From Acidobacteriota bacterium (GTDB lineage: Bacteria > Acidobacteriota > Thermoanaerobaculia > Multivoradales > JBCCEF01): a stretch of DNA of 52,675 bases. The DNA is taken from NCBI GenBank assembly GCA_039028635.1, contig JBCCHV010000045.1, positions 1-52,675 on the forward strand, in the 5' to 3' direction. How positions within the stretch are numbered: the first letter of the stretch is position 1; every line of letters starts with the position of its first letter. The notes under the pieces are model-generated. The model was not told the DNA's origin and searched no databases. It saw only the letters and a program-made list of their open reading frames with translations. Position numbers and translations under genes: made by a program. Positions 16,803 to 24,968 of this stretch are shown here, one piece after another.

Positions 16803-18095
16803 TCAAGACTCGCGGCTTTCGGGTAGCAGCCGATTCAGCAGCAAGGCCGTCAGGCCGCCGGTCACCAAACTCGAGGTGAAGAACCCGTGGACCGCTGGTG
16901 GCAGGGCCGCCAGGGCATCGGGCCTGAGCTCGGCGCCGAGGCCGAGGCCGATGGACAGAGCCAGAATGACCAAGGTGCGCTGGTTCCACGGAGCGCCCTG
17001 GTGGAGGATTATGGCGCCGCTGGCGAAGATCATGCCGAACATGATCAGCCCGCCGCCGCCGATCACCGGTGGGGGAATGGTGGCGAACAGGGCGCCGGCT
17101 TTGGGCAGGATTCCGAGCACCACGAGGAGACCACCGGTCACCGCGGTGACGTGGCGGCTGGCGACGCCGGTGAAGCTCACCAGACCGACGTTCTGAGAGT
17201 ACGAAGTGTTGGGAAAGGCGGACCAGAGGGCGGCCAGGCCGCTCATCACGCCATCGGCCACCAGGCCACCCCGCAGCTCGCGATGGCTGGCTTTGCGGCC
17301 GACCGCCGCGAAGGTGCCGGCGATATCCCCGAGGGTTTCCATGGCGCTGATGACATAGAGACAGGCGACCAGGAAGATCGAGGGCCAGTGAAACTCGAGG
17401 CCGAAGGTGAGGGGGGTGGGAATGGACACCCAAGAAGCGGTTGCGAGGGGCGCGAAGTCGACCTTGCCGAGGCTCAGGGCGACGCCGTAGCCCGCCGCGA
17501 CGCCGAGCAGCAAGCTGCCGTAGCTCCAGAAGCCTCGCCCCCACTGATGCAGAACCACGACGACGCCGGCGACCAGGGCGGCGATGGCGAGGTTGGAGAT
17601 GGTGCCATAGTCGGTGGCGCCTTTGCCGCCGGCCATGAAGTCCATGCCGACGGGGATCAGATTGAGGCCGATCAGCATCAGCACGATGCCATTGACCAGA
17701 GGTGGAAACCAGCGTTTCAGGCGTTCGATCGAGAATCCCAGGATGACCTCGACGACGGCGGCCGCCAGGCAAGCACCGAAAACCGTCGGCAAGCCGTGGG
17801 CTCGGCCGACGGCGACGAGACCGCCGACGAAAGCCACCGAGGTGCCCATCACCATCGGGATGCGTCCACCCACGGGGCCGAGGGGATAAGCCTGAACCAG
17901 CGTCGCCAAACCGGCCATGAAGAGCACGAGCTGGATCAGCAAAGCGCGGTCGGCGGCGGAGACGCCGAGAGCGCCCGCGATCAGCAGCGGGGGAGTGATG
18001 TTGCCCAACAGCATCGCCACCAAGTGCTGGAGACCCAGGGGCAAGGCTTCGGCGAGGGGAGGTCGGTCGTCGAGGTCGTAATTCAAGGATCGCAT
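16803..18095 (-). CDS. NCS2-family nucleobase permease (uracil/xanthine/urate type)
   Basis: ATG 18095 gives 430 residues, normal for NCS2 transporters; a longer open frame upstream is not membrane-like. About 12-14 hydrophobic helices are visible. Family marks include G-L-Q-H-L-V-A-M near the N-terminus, the A-M-E-T-L-G-D-I segment (transport Glu in TM8), F-P-N-T-S-Y-S-Q-N-V-G with the NCS2 N-x-G, and P-P-V-I-G-G-G-G. The substrate is a purine or pyrimidine base, not resolvable here. No strong ribosome site is seen. Confidence 0.93.
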   Translation of the reverse strand: MRSLNYDLDDRPPLAEALPLGLQHLVAMLLGNITPPLLIAGALGVSAADRALLIQLVLFMAGLATLVQAYPLGPVGGRIPMVMGTSVAFVGGLVAVGRAHGLPTVFGACLAAAVVEVILGFSIERLKRWFPPLVNGIVLMLIGLNLIPVGMDFMAGGKGATDYGTISNLAIAALVAGVVVVLHQWGRGFWSYGSLLLGVAAGYGVALSLGKVDFAPLATASWVSIPTPLTFGLEFHWPSIFLVACLYVISAMETLGDIAGTFAAVGRKASHRELRGGLVADGVMSGLAALWSAFPNTSYSQNVGLVSFTGVASRHVTAVTGGLLVVLGILPKAGALFATIPPPVIGGGGLIMFGMIFASGAIILHQGAPWNQRTLVILALSIGLGLGAELRPDALAALPPAVHGFFTSSLVTGGLTALLLNRLLPESRES

Positions 18096-18111
18096 GGGCA
18101 GACTCGGACGA

Positions 18112-18118
18112 TATTCTA
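18112..18118. promoter_or_regulatory. overlapping divergent -10-like elements
   Basis: Plus-strand TATTCT (18112-18117) and minus-strand TAGAAT (18113-18118) occupy the same bases between the permease start (18095) and the secreted protein start (18159). No matching -35 boxes are convincing. Confidence 0.35.
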
Positions 18119-18158
18119 GAGACGAGCGTTGGCGCCAATCGCTAGGGAGCTCGATCGC

Positions 18159-18773
18159 ATGAAACAGAAATCGACCGTCGTCCTGCTGGCTCTGCTCTTG
18201 ATCTGCGTTGTGGGTGGTTCTGCGGCGGCCGAATCCGAGCCGGTCGAAGAGCTTCCCTTCACCATGCCCCAGCCCGAGGGTTGGCGCTCCGAGACGATCC
18301 CTTTCCCCTTGCCGTTTGCACCTGAGCTCGCCTACCGAGGCCTGGAAGAGGTGCGCCTGCCGGGTGGCATGTTCGAGCCGGAGAGTCCCGAGTTTTGGAG
18401 CTATGTGTTTGCCTGGTGGCTGCCGATCGGGACCGACATCGAGGCGGGACGCCTCGAGCAAGACCTGGTGCTCTACTACCGCGGCCTGGCGGAAACCATC
18501 TCCGGTCGCCTGGAGTACGAGCCCGGGCCGTTGGAGATCGAGGCCGAGCTCGAGCCCGTTGCAGGTCGAAAGCGGCAGTGGAACGGGTCGGTCGCTGCCT
18601 TCGATCCCTTCGTCACCCGCAAGGCGCTACGGATCGCTGCTCGAATCACGCTCTGGGACTGCCTACCGGATCATCGGGTGGTTTTCTTCGAGCTTTCTCC
18701 CCAGCCCATGACACACGCCATTTGGGAGACCCTCGCCGGCATTCGGGAGGGATTCTCCTGCCCGGCCGACTGA
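18159..18773 (+). CDS. secreted protein of unknown function
   Basis: ATG 18159 with GGGAG upstream gives 204 residues and a good signal peptide (MKQKSTVVLLALLLICVVGG, cleavage near A-A-A). The mature part is rich in aromatic residues and Glu (E-F-W-S-Y-V-F-A-W-W-L-P, Y-Y-R-G-L-A-E), has no internal membrane segment, and contains two Cys (W-D-C-L and F-S-C-P-A-D) that could form a disulfide. I do not recognise the family. It is divergent from the permease and stands 65 bp ahead of an alpha/beta hydrolase, possibly one transcript. Confidence 0.75.
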   Translation: MKQKSTVVLLALLLICVVGGSAAAESEPVEELPFTMPQPEGWRSETIPFPLPFAPELAYRGLEEVRLPGGMFEPESPEFWSYVFAWWLPIGTDIEAGRLEQDLVLYYRGLAETISGRLEYEPGPLEIEAELEPVAGRKRQWNGSVAAFDPFVTRKALRIAARITLWDCLPDHRVVFFELSPQPMTHAIWETLAGIREGFSCPAD

Positions 18774-18838
18774 GGGACTCTCTGCCTTTGGCGGCGTCTC
18801 CGAGCGGCGAGGAGTGCCTCCGATAGGATGAAGGCATC

Positions 18839-19699
18839 ATGGCTGCGATTCCGGAAGGTGGTCCTCCTGTTGCCGACGAGATGAAGAGTCACGACGTCGA
18901 AATCGAGGGGCTTCGACTGCACTATGTCGAGGCCGGAGAAGGGGAGCCGGTTTTGCTGCTCCACGGCTGGCCGACCTCGTCTTACCTCTGGCGTCACGTC
19001 ATGCCGCCGATGGCGCGCCACCGCCGGGTGATCGCTCTCGACCTACCGGGGTTCGGCAAGTCGGACAAGCCGCTCGAGGCGAGCTACAGCTTCCGCTTCT
19101 TCGAAAAGATCATGAACGATTTCCTCGCCGAGCTCGGTATCGACCGATTGGGGTTGGCGGTGCATGATCTCGGCGGCCCGATCGGTCTCTACTGGGCGGT
19201 GCGCCAGCCGCAGCGGCTGCAGTCGCTGGCACTCCTCAACACGTTGCTCTATCCCGAGCTGTCGTGGGCGGCCAAGGCGTTTGTCATGGCAATGAAGGTT
19301 CCCGGACTTCGCTCCCTCGGCACCTCTCCTTGGGCTCTCGAGAAGACCATGCGCCTGGGTGTCGCCCAGCAGAAAGGTCTCACGGCGGAGATCATCGCTC
19401 GAGTCCAGGAGCCCTTCCGCGACGGCGCCGCCCGTCGGGTGCTCGCCAAGGCCGGCTCGGCCCTCAGCCCGAAGGGCTTCGTCGACATCGAGCAGGGACT
19501 CGAGGCCCTCGAGTGCCCGGTGAGAGTGGTCTACGGCAAGCGCGATCGCATTTTGCCGGACGTCGCCGAAACCATGGCGCGGGTGCAGAAGGACCTGCCG
19601 CAAACCGAGATCACGGCCCTCTCCGACTGCGGCCACTTCCTACAAGAAGACCGCCCCGATGAAGTCGGGCGCTTGCTGGCGGAGTTTTTCGGCGCCTGA
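18839..19699 (+). CDS. alpha/beta hydrolase (haloalkane dehalogenase/epoxide hydrolase-like)
   Basis: A 286-residue cytoplasmic alpha/beta hydrolase. The oxyanion-hole motif H-G-W-P-T-S follows strand 3. The nucleophile elbow is V-H-D-L-G-G-P, with Asp as nucleophile, as in haloalkane dehalogenases, fluoroacetate dehalogenases and epoxide hydrolases rather than Ser esterases. The acid lies near Y-G-K-R-D-R and the His in C-G-H-F-L-Q-E-D. A cap region spans about residues 135-215. Substrate cannot be told from sequence. GAAGG precedes the ATG. The stop is 3 bp from the convergent DUF2268-like gene. Confidence 0.9.
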   Translation: MAAIPEGGPPVADEMKSHDVEIEGLRLHYVEAGEGEPVLLLHGWPTSSYLWRHVMPPMARHRRVIALDLPGFGKSDKPLEASYSFRFFEKIMNDFLAELGIDRLGLAVHDLGGPIGLYWAVRQPQRLQSLALLNTLLYPELSWAAKAFVMAMKVPGLRSLGTSPWALEKTMRLGVAQQKGLTAEIIARVQEPFRDGAARRVLAKAGSALSPKGFVDIEQGLEALECPVRVVYGKRDRILPDVAETMARVQKDLPQTEITALSDCGHFLQEDRPDEVGRLLAEFFGA

Positions 19700-19702
19700 C
19701 GC

Positions 19703-20476
19703 CTACGACGGCGGCCGGAAGGCGTCCGAAGGGGTGTGGACCAGCGATGCAGCGTCGCTGCCCGGATTGCGAGTCCGGTACTCGCTGACCAGGTGGAAGC
19801 CGAGGGAGTAGCCCGTCCAGGCGGGAATGTCGGCCCCGCTGCCGAAGAACCAGGCCTGGAAAGAGAAGGCGCTGCTGTCGAGCTCCGGGCGAGCGCGTTG
19901 GAGCATCTCGGTGATCTGACTTTCCGACAGCGCTTCCGACCAGGGGGGTGGCAAGATGCCCAGCAGGTCGACGGCGAAGTGGTCGGCCATGCCCTCGAGA
20001 ACCATGTGGTCGAGGAGGGTGCGGGCGAAGCCCAAACCGCGGAAGCGGGCGGCATGGTGGAGCTCGTGGGCGACGATGTGCGGTAGGTACTGCGCGATCG
20101 ACGTCTCGAGGCTGCCGAAGGCCGGATCGACCACGATTTCGATGTCGTTCGGTCCCTGAGCGTAGCCGCCGAGGCCGAAGCCTGGAATGGTGCGGGCGGC
20201 ATCGGCGGTGACCGTCACCCGGACGCCGGCGATCGAAAGGCGAGTTCCGGCCAGCCGATAGTTGTCCTCGATGATCTGGGTGATGGTGGCCTGGTAGGGC
20301 GCCAGAGCCTGGGGATTGGCGAAGACGATGTTGCCCGCCGGTGACGGTGGCGCGGGCTCCGTCGGGCTCGAGCTGTCGCAGGCGGCGATGGTCAGGGCCA
20401 GCAGGCTCACCAGCAATAGGTATCCAGGGCGCCGAAGGAGCTTGGCGGCATTACCCTTTGGCCATAAGGCGATCAT
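19703..20476 (-). CDS. DUF2268-type zinc metalloprotease lipoprotein
   Basis: A 257-residue lipoprotein (signal segment with lipobox L-T-I-A-A-C). The metal site is V-A-H-E-L-H-H-A-A-R (HExxH), with E-G-M-A-D-H-F-A about 20 residues later supplying the third ligand, the arrangement of the DUF2268 predicted Zn-protease family. Ser/Pro-rich linker follows the lipidated Cys. The start ATG has only weak GAAGAG before it, and a -10-like TATGCT lies 6 nt further up (minus strand 20483-20488), so the message may be leaderless. It follows the coiled-coil lipoprotein on the same strand after 82 bp. Confidence 0.85.
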   Translation of the reverse strand: MIALWPKGNAAKLLRRPGYLLLVSLLALTIAACDSSSPTEPAPPSPAGNIVFANPQALAPYQATITQIIEDNYRLAGTRLSIAGVRVTVTADAARTIPGFGLGGYAQGPNDIEIVVDPAFGSLETSIAQYLPHIVAHELHHAARFRGLGFARTLLDHMVLEGMADHFAVDLLGILPPPWSEALSESQITEMLQRARPELDSSAFSFQAWFFGSGADIPAWTGYSLGFHLVSEYRTRNPGSDAASLVHTPSDAFRPPS

Positions 20477-20558
20477 CTCTTCAGCATAACATTCCGTGTC
20501 AAACGACTTGATTCAGCTCGTGCTCGAACTCCGGCCAAGGGGCGCGAAGTGGCTGACT

Positions 20559-21377
20559 TCAGTTGCCTCGCAGGCGTTCGAGCTTGCGTGCATCGCGCTC
20601 GGAAAAGCGGTGGCTGCGGAAGAGGGATCGGCCCTCGTCGGTATCGAGTCGAATCGGCGTGACGGCGAAACGGCTGCCCGGAGAGGGCTCGAGACTGCCC
20701 CAACGGTCGTAGCGGTTGAACTCAATCGTCCAGGCCCCGACGGCGCCGGCGGCGAGTCCTTCCGTCGGTCGGTAGTCGAACTGGCCTTCGAAGGCGGCTT
20801 CCATTCGCCCCGGTACCTCCAGGCGGACGAGGAATCGGGCGCGTTCGATGGTGCTGCTGGTGCCGTTGGTGACCACCAGGTCGATGCGTGGCCTGGCTTC
20901 GGCGGTTGCCGGGGAGAAGGCGGCGTGGGTGACCTCGAAGGCGTCGAGGTGCTGCTGGGCGCTCTCGGCCGATGAGCGTCGGGCTTCGAGACGGTCGATC
21001 TCACGGCGCTGACTCTCGCGCCGTTGGCGTTGGCCTTCGACCGCGGTCAGGCTGAGCTCGATATGTAACCGCCGGCCGGTTTCGAGCACCTCGCGTCCCG
21101 ACAGGCCGTCGAGCTCCGGAACCACTCCGATCTCGAAGGGGCGAGAGGATTCGACTCGCGATCGTGCGAAGAGCTCGGCGTCTTCCAGATTCCGATAAGC
21201 GATCAGACCGAGGGCCTGGTCGAAGTCGGGTCGCTGGCTGGCAGGCAACGAGCTGCGCACCCGCTCGACCGAGGCCGCCGAGGCCTGCGGAGAGCTCATG
21301 TCGAGGCGCGGTGGACCGCAGGCTAGAAGCAGCGGGAGCGTAGTGCCGGCAAGGACGCGGGTGAACCAACTCATCAT
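20559..21377 (-). CDS. lipoprotein with coiled coil, unknown function
   Basis: ATG 21377 (or the next codon, ATG 21374), with GAGGG upstream, gives about 272 residues and a lipoprotein signal ending L-L-L-A-C-G. Residues about 70-110 are a helical TPR-like segment (Q-A-L-G-L-I-A-Y-R-N-L-E-D-A-E-L-F). A strongly charged coiled coil (Q-R-Q-R-R-E-S-Q-R-R-E-I-D-R-L) follows, then a beta domain with V-T-N-G-T-S-S-T-I and a final basic helix. I do not recognise the family; the layout suggests an outer- or inner-membrane-tethered periplasmic protein. Divergent from the kinase fusion. Confidence 0.7.
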   Translation of the reverse strand: MMSWFTRVLAGTTLPLLLACGPPRLDMSSPQASAASVERVRSSLPASQRPDFDQALGLIAYRNLEDAELFARSRVESSRPFEIGVVPELDGLSGREVLETGRRLHIELSLTAVEGQRQRRESQRREIDRLEARRSSAESAQQHLDAFEVTHAAFSPATAEARPRIDLVVTNGTSSTIERARFLVRLEVPGRMEAAFEGQFDYRPTEGLAAGAVGAWTIEFNRYDRWGSLEPSPGSRFAVTPIRLDTDEGRSLFRSHRFSERDARKLERLRGN

Positions 21378-21540
21378 TCGAAAACCCTCGGTCAAACGGT
21401 GGGACTCTTTTTCGCGCGGCCAACTCGAGAGGCGGCCCGAGGCACTGACTGTTCTGTCCGAGATCGCCACGACTCTACGACAGTTCCCAGGGCTCCCGGA
21501 CTCGATCGTTTGTAATACTCCTGAGAGTCCGGATCACATG

Positions 21541-21550
21541 CTTACGTAAG
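21541..21550. promoter_or_regulatory. perfect palindrome upstream of the winged-helix kinase
   Basis: CTTACGTAAG is a perfect 10-bp palindrome ending 17 bases before the kinase-fusion start, in a locally AT-richer divergent region with TAATACT nearby (about 21511). It is a natural candidate site for the DNA-binding domain of the downstream protein. Confidence 0.4.
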
Positions 21551-21566
21551 GAATTGGGAGGCTTTG

Positions 21567-24500
21567 GTGCCGCGCGCAGCACAAGTGTTTCGTATCGGCG
21601 AGTGGGTACTGGACCCTGAGCTGCATCAGCTCACCGGGCCCGAGGATAGCGTCCACCTCGAGCCGCGGACCGCGGCGGTGCTGCTGGAGCTGGCGCGCCA
21701 TGCCGGTCGAGTGCTGAGTCGGGACGAGCTCCTCGATGCGGTCTGGGATCAGGCCTTCGTCGGGGAAGGAGCCTTGACCCACTGCATCTGGGAGCTGCGC
21801 AAGGCTTTTGGCGACGACGCCAAGAATCCTTCCTTCATTCAAACCGTGCCGCGCCGGGGATATCGGCTGCTCGCGCCAGTCAGTCGCCCAGCGGTGGTGG
21901 CGGTTCGAGCTCTGGTCATCTGGCGCCAGGAGGTCGCCGCGGCGGAGGCTGACGAGCTTTGCCAGGGCTTGCTCGGCCGGCACGAAGGTCGCCCGATCTG
22001 CTTTGGTGATCCCGTGGAAGGACCGGTCGAAGGTGTGTTCGGCGGGCTCTTCCGGAGCGCGGTCGCGGCGGTACGTTTCGCCCTTGGATTTCAGCAGGAA
22101 TGGGCCCGCCAGCTGCCGGCCCTCGGAGCGCCGGCCGTGTCGGTTCATCTCGACGAGGTCGAAGTGCAGGAGTCGACGGATTCGTCGGCCCTGGCGGAGG
22201 TCGGAGGATCCGGGGTTTCCTTGGCGACGGCGCTGGTCTTCGCTGCTGTCGGTCGGCAGGTTCTGGTGTCGCGCAGCGTCTTCGATCTCTCCCGGGCTGC
22301 GGGTGAGGAGGTCTCGGACGAGGGAGCCACCCTGCGCTGGCTCGCCCATGGGGACTATGCCCTGGAGGGGGCGACGGAATCGATCGAGGTCTTCGAGGTC
22401 GGCGTCGAAGGTTTCGCACCCTTGTCGCCTCCGGCCGGGGGCACCGGACTCCTGCGCCCGACCGGAGTCGAGCGCACCGTGCTTGGCTGGCGGCCGGCTT
22501 CGGCGCTGGTGGTTCCGCAGCGCCCCCACTGGCAGCTGGTTCGGAAGCTCGGTGAAGGAGGTTTCGGTGAGGTGTGGTTGACCCGCCACGCCAAGACCGG
22601 TGATTTTCGAGTCTTCAAGTTCTGCACTGAGGTCGAACGCCTGCGCGCACTGCAGCGTGAGGTGACGCTGTTTCGGCTCCTCAAGGAAGGGCTCGGGGAT
22701 CGTCGCGATATCGCCCGCATCCTCGACTGGAACTTCGACGAAGCGCCCTACTTTCTCGAGCTCGAGTACGTGGAAGGGGGCAGTCTTGCGGATTGGGCCG
22801 AGTCGCAGGGCGGCCTGGAGGAAATCCCGCTCGCGACTCGCCTCGAGGTGGTGGCGCAGGCCTGCGAAGCGCTCGCCTCGGCGCACTCGATCGGCATCCT
22901 GCACAAGGATGTCAAGCCCGGAAACCTGCTGCTCGGTGAGGGACGGGAGGGCGAGCCGAGGGTCTGTCTGACCGATTTCGGGATCGGGCGAGTGTCCGAT
23001 CCCAGTCAACTGGCGGCGGCCGGGATCACCGCTCTCGGCCTGACCGAGACGCACGACACGTCGAGCGAGAGCGGAACCCGTCTCTACCTGGCGCCCGAGC
23101 TGCTCGAGGGCAAGCCGGCGAGCATTCAATCCGACCTCTACGCCCTCGGAGTCGTGCTCTATCAATCGGTCGTGGGACGTTTTGATCGCGCCATCGGGCC
23201 GGGCTGGCAGCGCGACGTCGAGGACGACCTGTTGCGCGAAGACATCGCCTTGTGTGTCGATCGCTCCCCCAAGCAGCGCTCGATGAGCGCCCTCGACATT
23301 GCCGAACGCCTGCGCACCCTCGAGATACGACGTCATCGGTGGGAAGAAGAGCGTCGTCGCCTCGCCGAAGCGGAAGCGACGCGCCAAGCGCTGGCTCATG
23401 CCCAGCGTCGGCGTCGACTCTTGAGCGCCTTGGCGGCGGTGGCTGGACTGGTGGCGGTGGTGGTCAGCGTGCTGACTTTCTGGGCCGTCGAAGCCCGCCA
23501 TCGGGCCGAGGCCCACCGCGAGCGTGCCGAGACCTTGGTGTCCTTTCTGCTGGGAGATCTGCGCGGCACCCTCGAGGGGGTGGGTCGTCTCGATGCTCTC
23601 GAATCGGCGGCCGGCGAGGTGTTGCGGTACTACGGCTCGCTCCCCGTCGAGGAAATGACCGACGAAGCTCTGGCGCGCCATGCCGAGGCGCTTCGGCAGA
23701 TCGGCGATGTCCGCATGCGCGCCGGTTCTCTCGAGCGGGCCGAGGAGGCCTTCGCCGAGGCCGCCCGCGTCGCCGAGAGCCTGGCGCGCCGAGATGCGTC
23801 GCGGGCGCAGTGGCAGGCGGATCTGGCTGATAGCCGCTTCTGGCTCGGCGATGTGCAGCGCAGACGGGGAAACGTGAAGGCTGCCTTGAAGGCGTTCGAG
23901 GCTCACCGATCGGTCTACGGCAGGCTGGTCTCAGACGATCCGGCGCGGCGCAAGTGGCGTCTCGAGCTGGCCTATGGGCACGGCAATGTCGGTGGAGTGC
24001 TCGCCGACCTCGGTCGCAGTGACGAGGCTCGCGAGCAAATGACGAAGCGTTTGGAGATCATCGAACAACTGGTGGCCGAGGAACCGGAAGATCGCGAGCT
24101 GCAGCTCGCCCTGGCCTCGAGCTTTCACCGCCTGGGGCGGGTGCTGGAGCGGCAGGGAGATCTCGCCGGAGCCCTCGAGCGTTATCGCAGCGATCATCGA
24201 GTGCTGCTCCAACTGACGGCCGAGGAGCCCGAGGACAGCCGTCTCCAGGAGCGCCTCGCCACCAGTGCCGGCTATGTTGGCTTGATCCACTGGCTGCGCG
24301 GCGACGCGGCCGCGGCACAAAGTTTCTATGAGACCGAGCAGGCGGTTTTCGAACGCCTGCTGGCCATCGATGGCGACAATGCTCGCTGGCAGCGCAACCT
24401 GGCGATCGCCCTCGGCAAGGTTGGGCGGGCGCGGCAGTTTCTAGGAGACCTTTCCGCTGCCGAGGGTTTGTATCGACGCTCTCTGGAGATGTTCGAGGGA

Positions 24501-24968
24501 TTGGTCGAGCGCGACGAATCACGCGCCGGCTGGCGCCGAGAGTTGGCCGCTCGACATCTGCGGTTGGCCGATCTCGCGCTGGCGCGGGGAGCGGCGCCGG
24601 TCGGTCTCGATGAGGCCGACCGGGCTCGCCGCGTGCTCGAGTCCGTGCTCGATCGCAATCCAGCCGACCGCACAGCCCAGGGCAGCCTGGGGGCCGTCGA
24701 GCTCCTGCGGGGGGAGGCTCTGCGGGCTGCTTGCGACGAATCCCGAGCACGGCAGACCTGGCAGCGGGCCCGCGACCTGCTCGAGCCCTTGGCCACCGGG
24801 GCCGAGGATGGACGCCTTCTCGCGGATTTGGCGCGTGCGCTGATCTTGCTCGGCGAAACGGAATCGGCGCTGCCGCTTTTCGTGCGGCTGCGCCGGGCGG
24901 GCTACCGAGCTCCGGATTTCGTCGAGTTCTGCCGGCGCTCGGACATTTCCTACCTACAGAATCCCTGA
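21567..24968 (+). CDS. winged-helix / pseudo-cyclase / Ser-Thr kinase / TM / TPR fusion
   Basis: GGGAGG (21556-21561) best fits GTG 21567 (TTG 21564 is the alternative), giving 1133 residues. In order: OmpR/CadC-type winged helix (about 7-100, with R-R-G-Y-R-L at the end); a nucleotidyl-cyclase-like fold (about 105-290) that has lost both metal-binding Asp positions; a Hanks-type kinase (about 320-590) with G-E-G-G-F-G-E-V, Lys351, catalytic H-K-D-V-K-P-G-N (Asp448), DFG Asp470 and A-P-E-L-L; one TM helix (about 620-644); and six or more TPRs to the end. The kinase looks active. A DNA-binding domain on a membrane kinase would put promoter, kinase and extracytoplasmic TPR sensor in one chain. 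Its stop abuts the convergent beta-helix gene. Confidence 0.92.
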   Translation: MPRAAQVFRIGEWVLDPELHQLTGPEDSVHLEPRTAAVLLELARHAGRVLSRDELLDAVWDQAFVGEGALTHCIWELRKAFGDDAKNPSFIQTVPRRGYRLLAPVSRPAVVAVRALVIWRQEVAAAEADELCQGLLGRHEGRPICFGDPVEGPVEGVFGGLFRSAVAAVRFALGFQQEWARQLPALGAPAVSVHLDEVEVQESTDSSALAEVGGSGVSLATALVFAAVGRQVLVSRSVFDLSRAAGEEVSDEGATLRWLAHGDYALEGATESIEVFEVGVEGFAPLSPPAGGTGLLRPTGVERTVLGWRPASALVVPQRPHWQLVRKLGEGGFGEVWLTRHAKTGDFRVFKFCTEVERLRALQREVTLFRLLKEGLGDRRDIARILDWNFDEAPYFLELEYVEGGSLADWAESQGGLEEIPLATRLEVVAQACEALASAHSIGILHKDVKPGNLLLGEGREGEPRVCLTDFGIGRVSDPSQLAAAGITALGLTETHDTSSESGTRLYLAPELLEGKPASIQSDLYALGVVLYQSVVGRFDRAIGPGWQRDVEDDLLREDIALCVDRSPKQRSMSALDIAERLRTLEIRRHRWEEERRRLAEAEATRQALAHAQRRRRLLSALAAVAGLVAVVVSVLTFWAVEARHRAEAHRERAETLVSFLLGDLRGTLEGVGRLDALESAAGEVLRYYGSLPVEEMTDEALARHAEALRQIGDVRMRAGSLERAEEAFAEAARVAESLARRDASRAQWQADLADSRFWLGDVQRRRGNVKAALKAFEAHRSVYGRLVSDDPARRKWRLELAYGHGNVGGVLADLGRSDEAREQMTKRLEIIEQLVAEEPEDRELQLALASSFHRLGRVLERQGDLAGALERYRSDHRVLLQLTAEEPEDSRLQERLATSAGYVGLIHWLRGDAAAAQSFYETEQAVFERLLAIDGDNARWQRNLAIALGKVGRARQFLGDLSAAEGLYRRSLEMFEGLVERDESRAGWRRELAARHLRLADLALARGAAPVGLDEADRARRVLESVLDRNPADRTAQGSLGAVELLRGEALRAACDESRARQTWQRARDLLEPLATGAEDGRLLADLARALILLGETESALPLFVRLRRAGYRAPDFVEFCRRSDISYLQNP

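Noticed and set aside
21534-23906. 790-codon minus-strand frame opposite the kinase fusion
   Set aside because: The plus strand encodes clear winged-helix and kinase motifs; the opposite frame has no recognisable domain or ribosome site.
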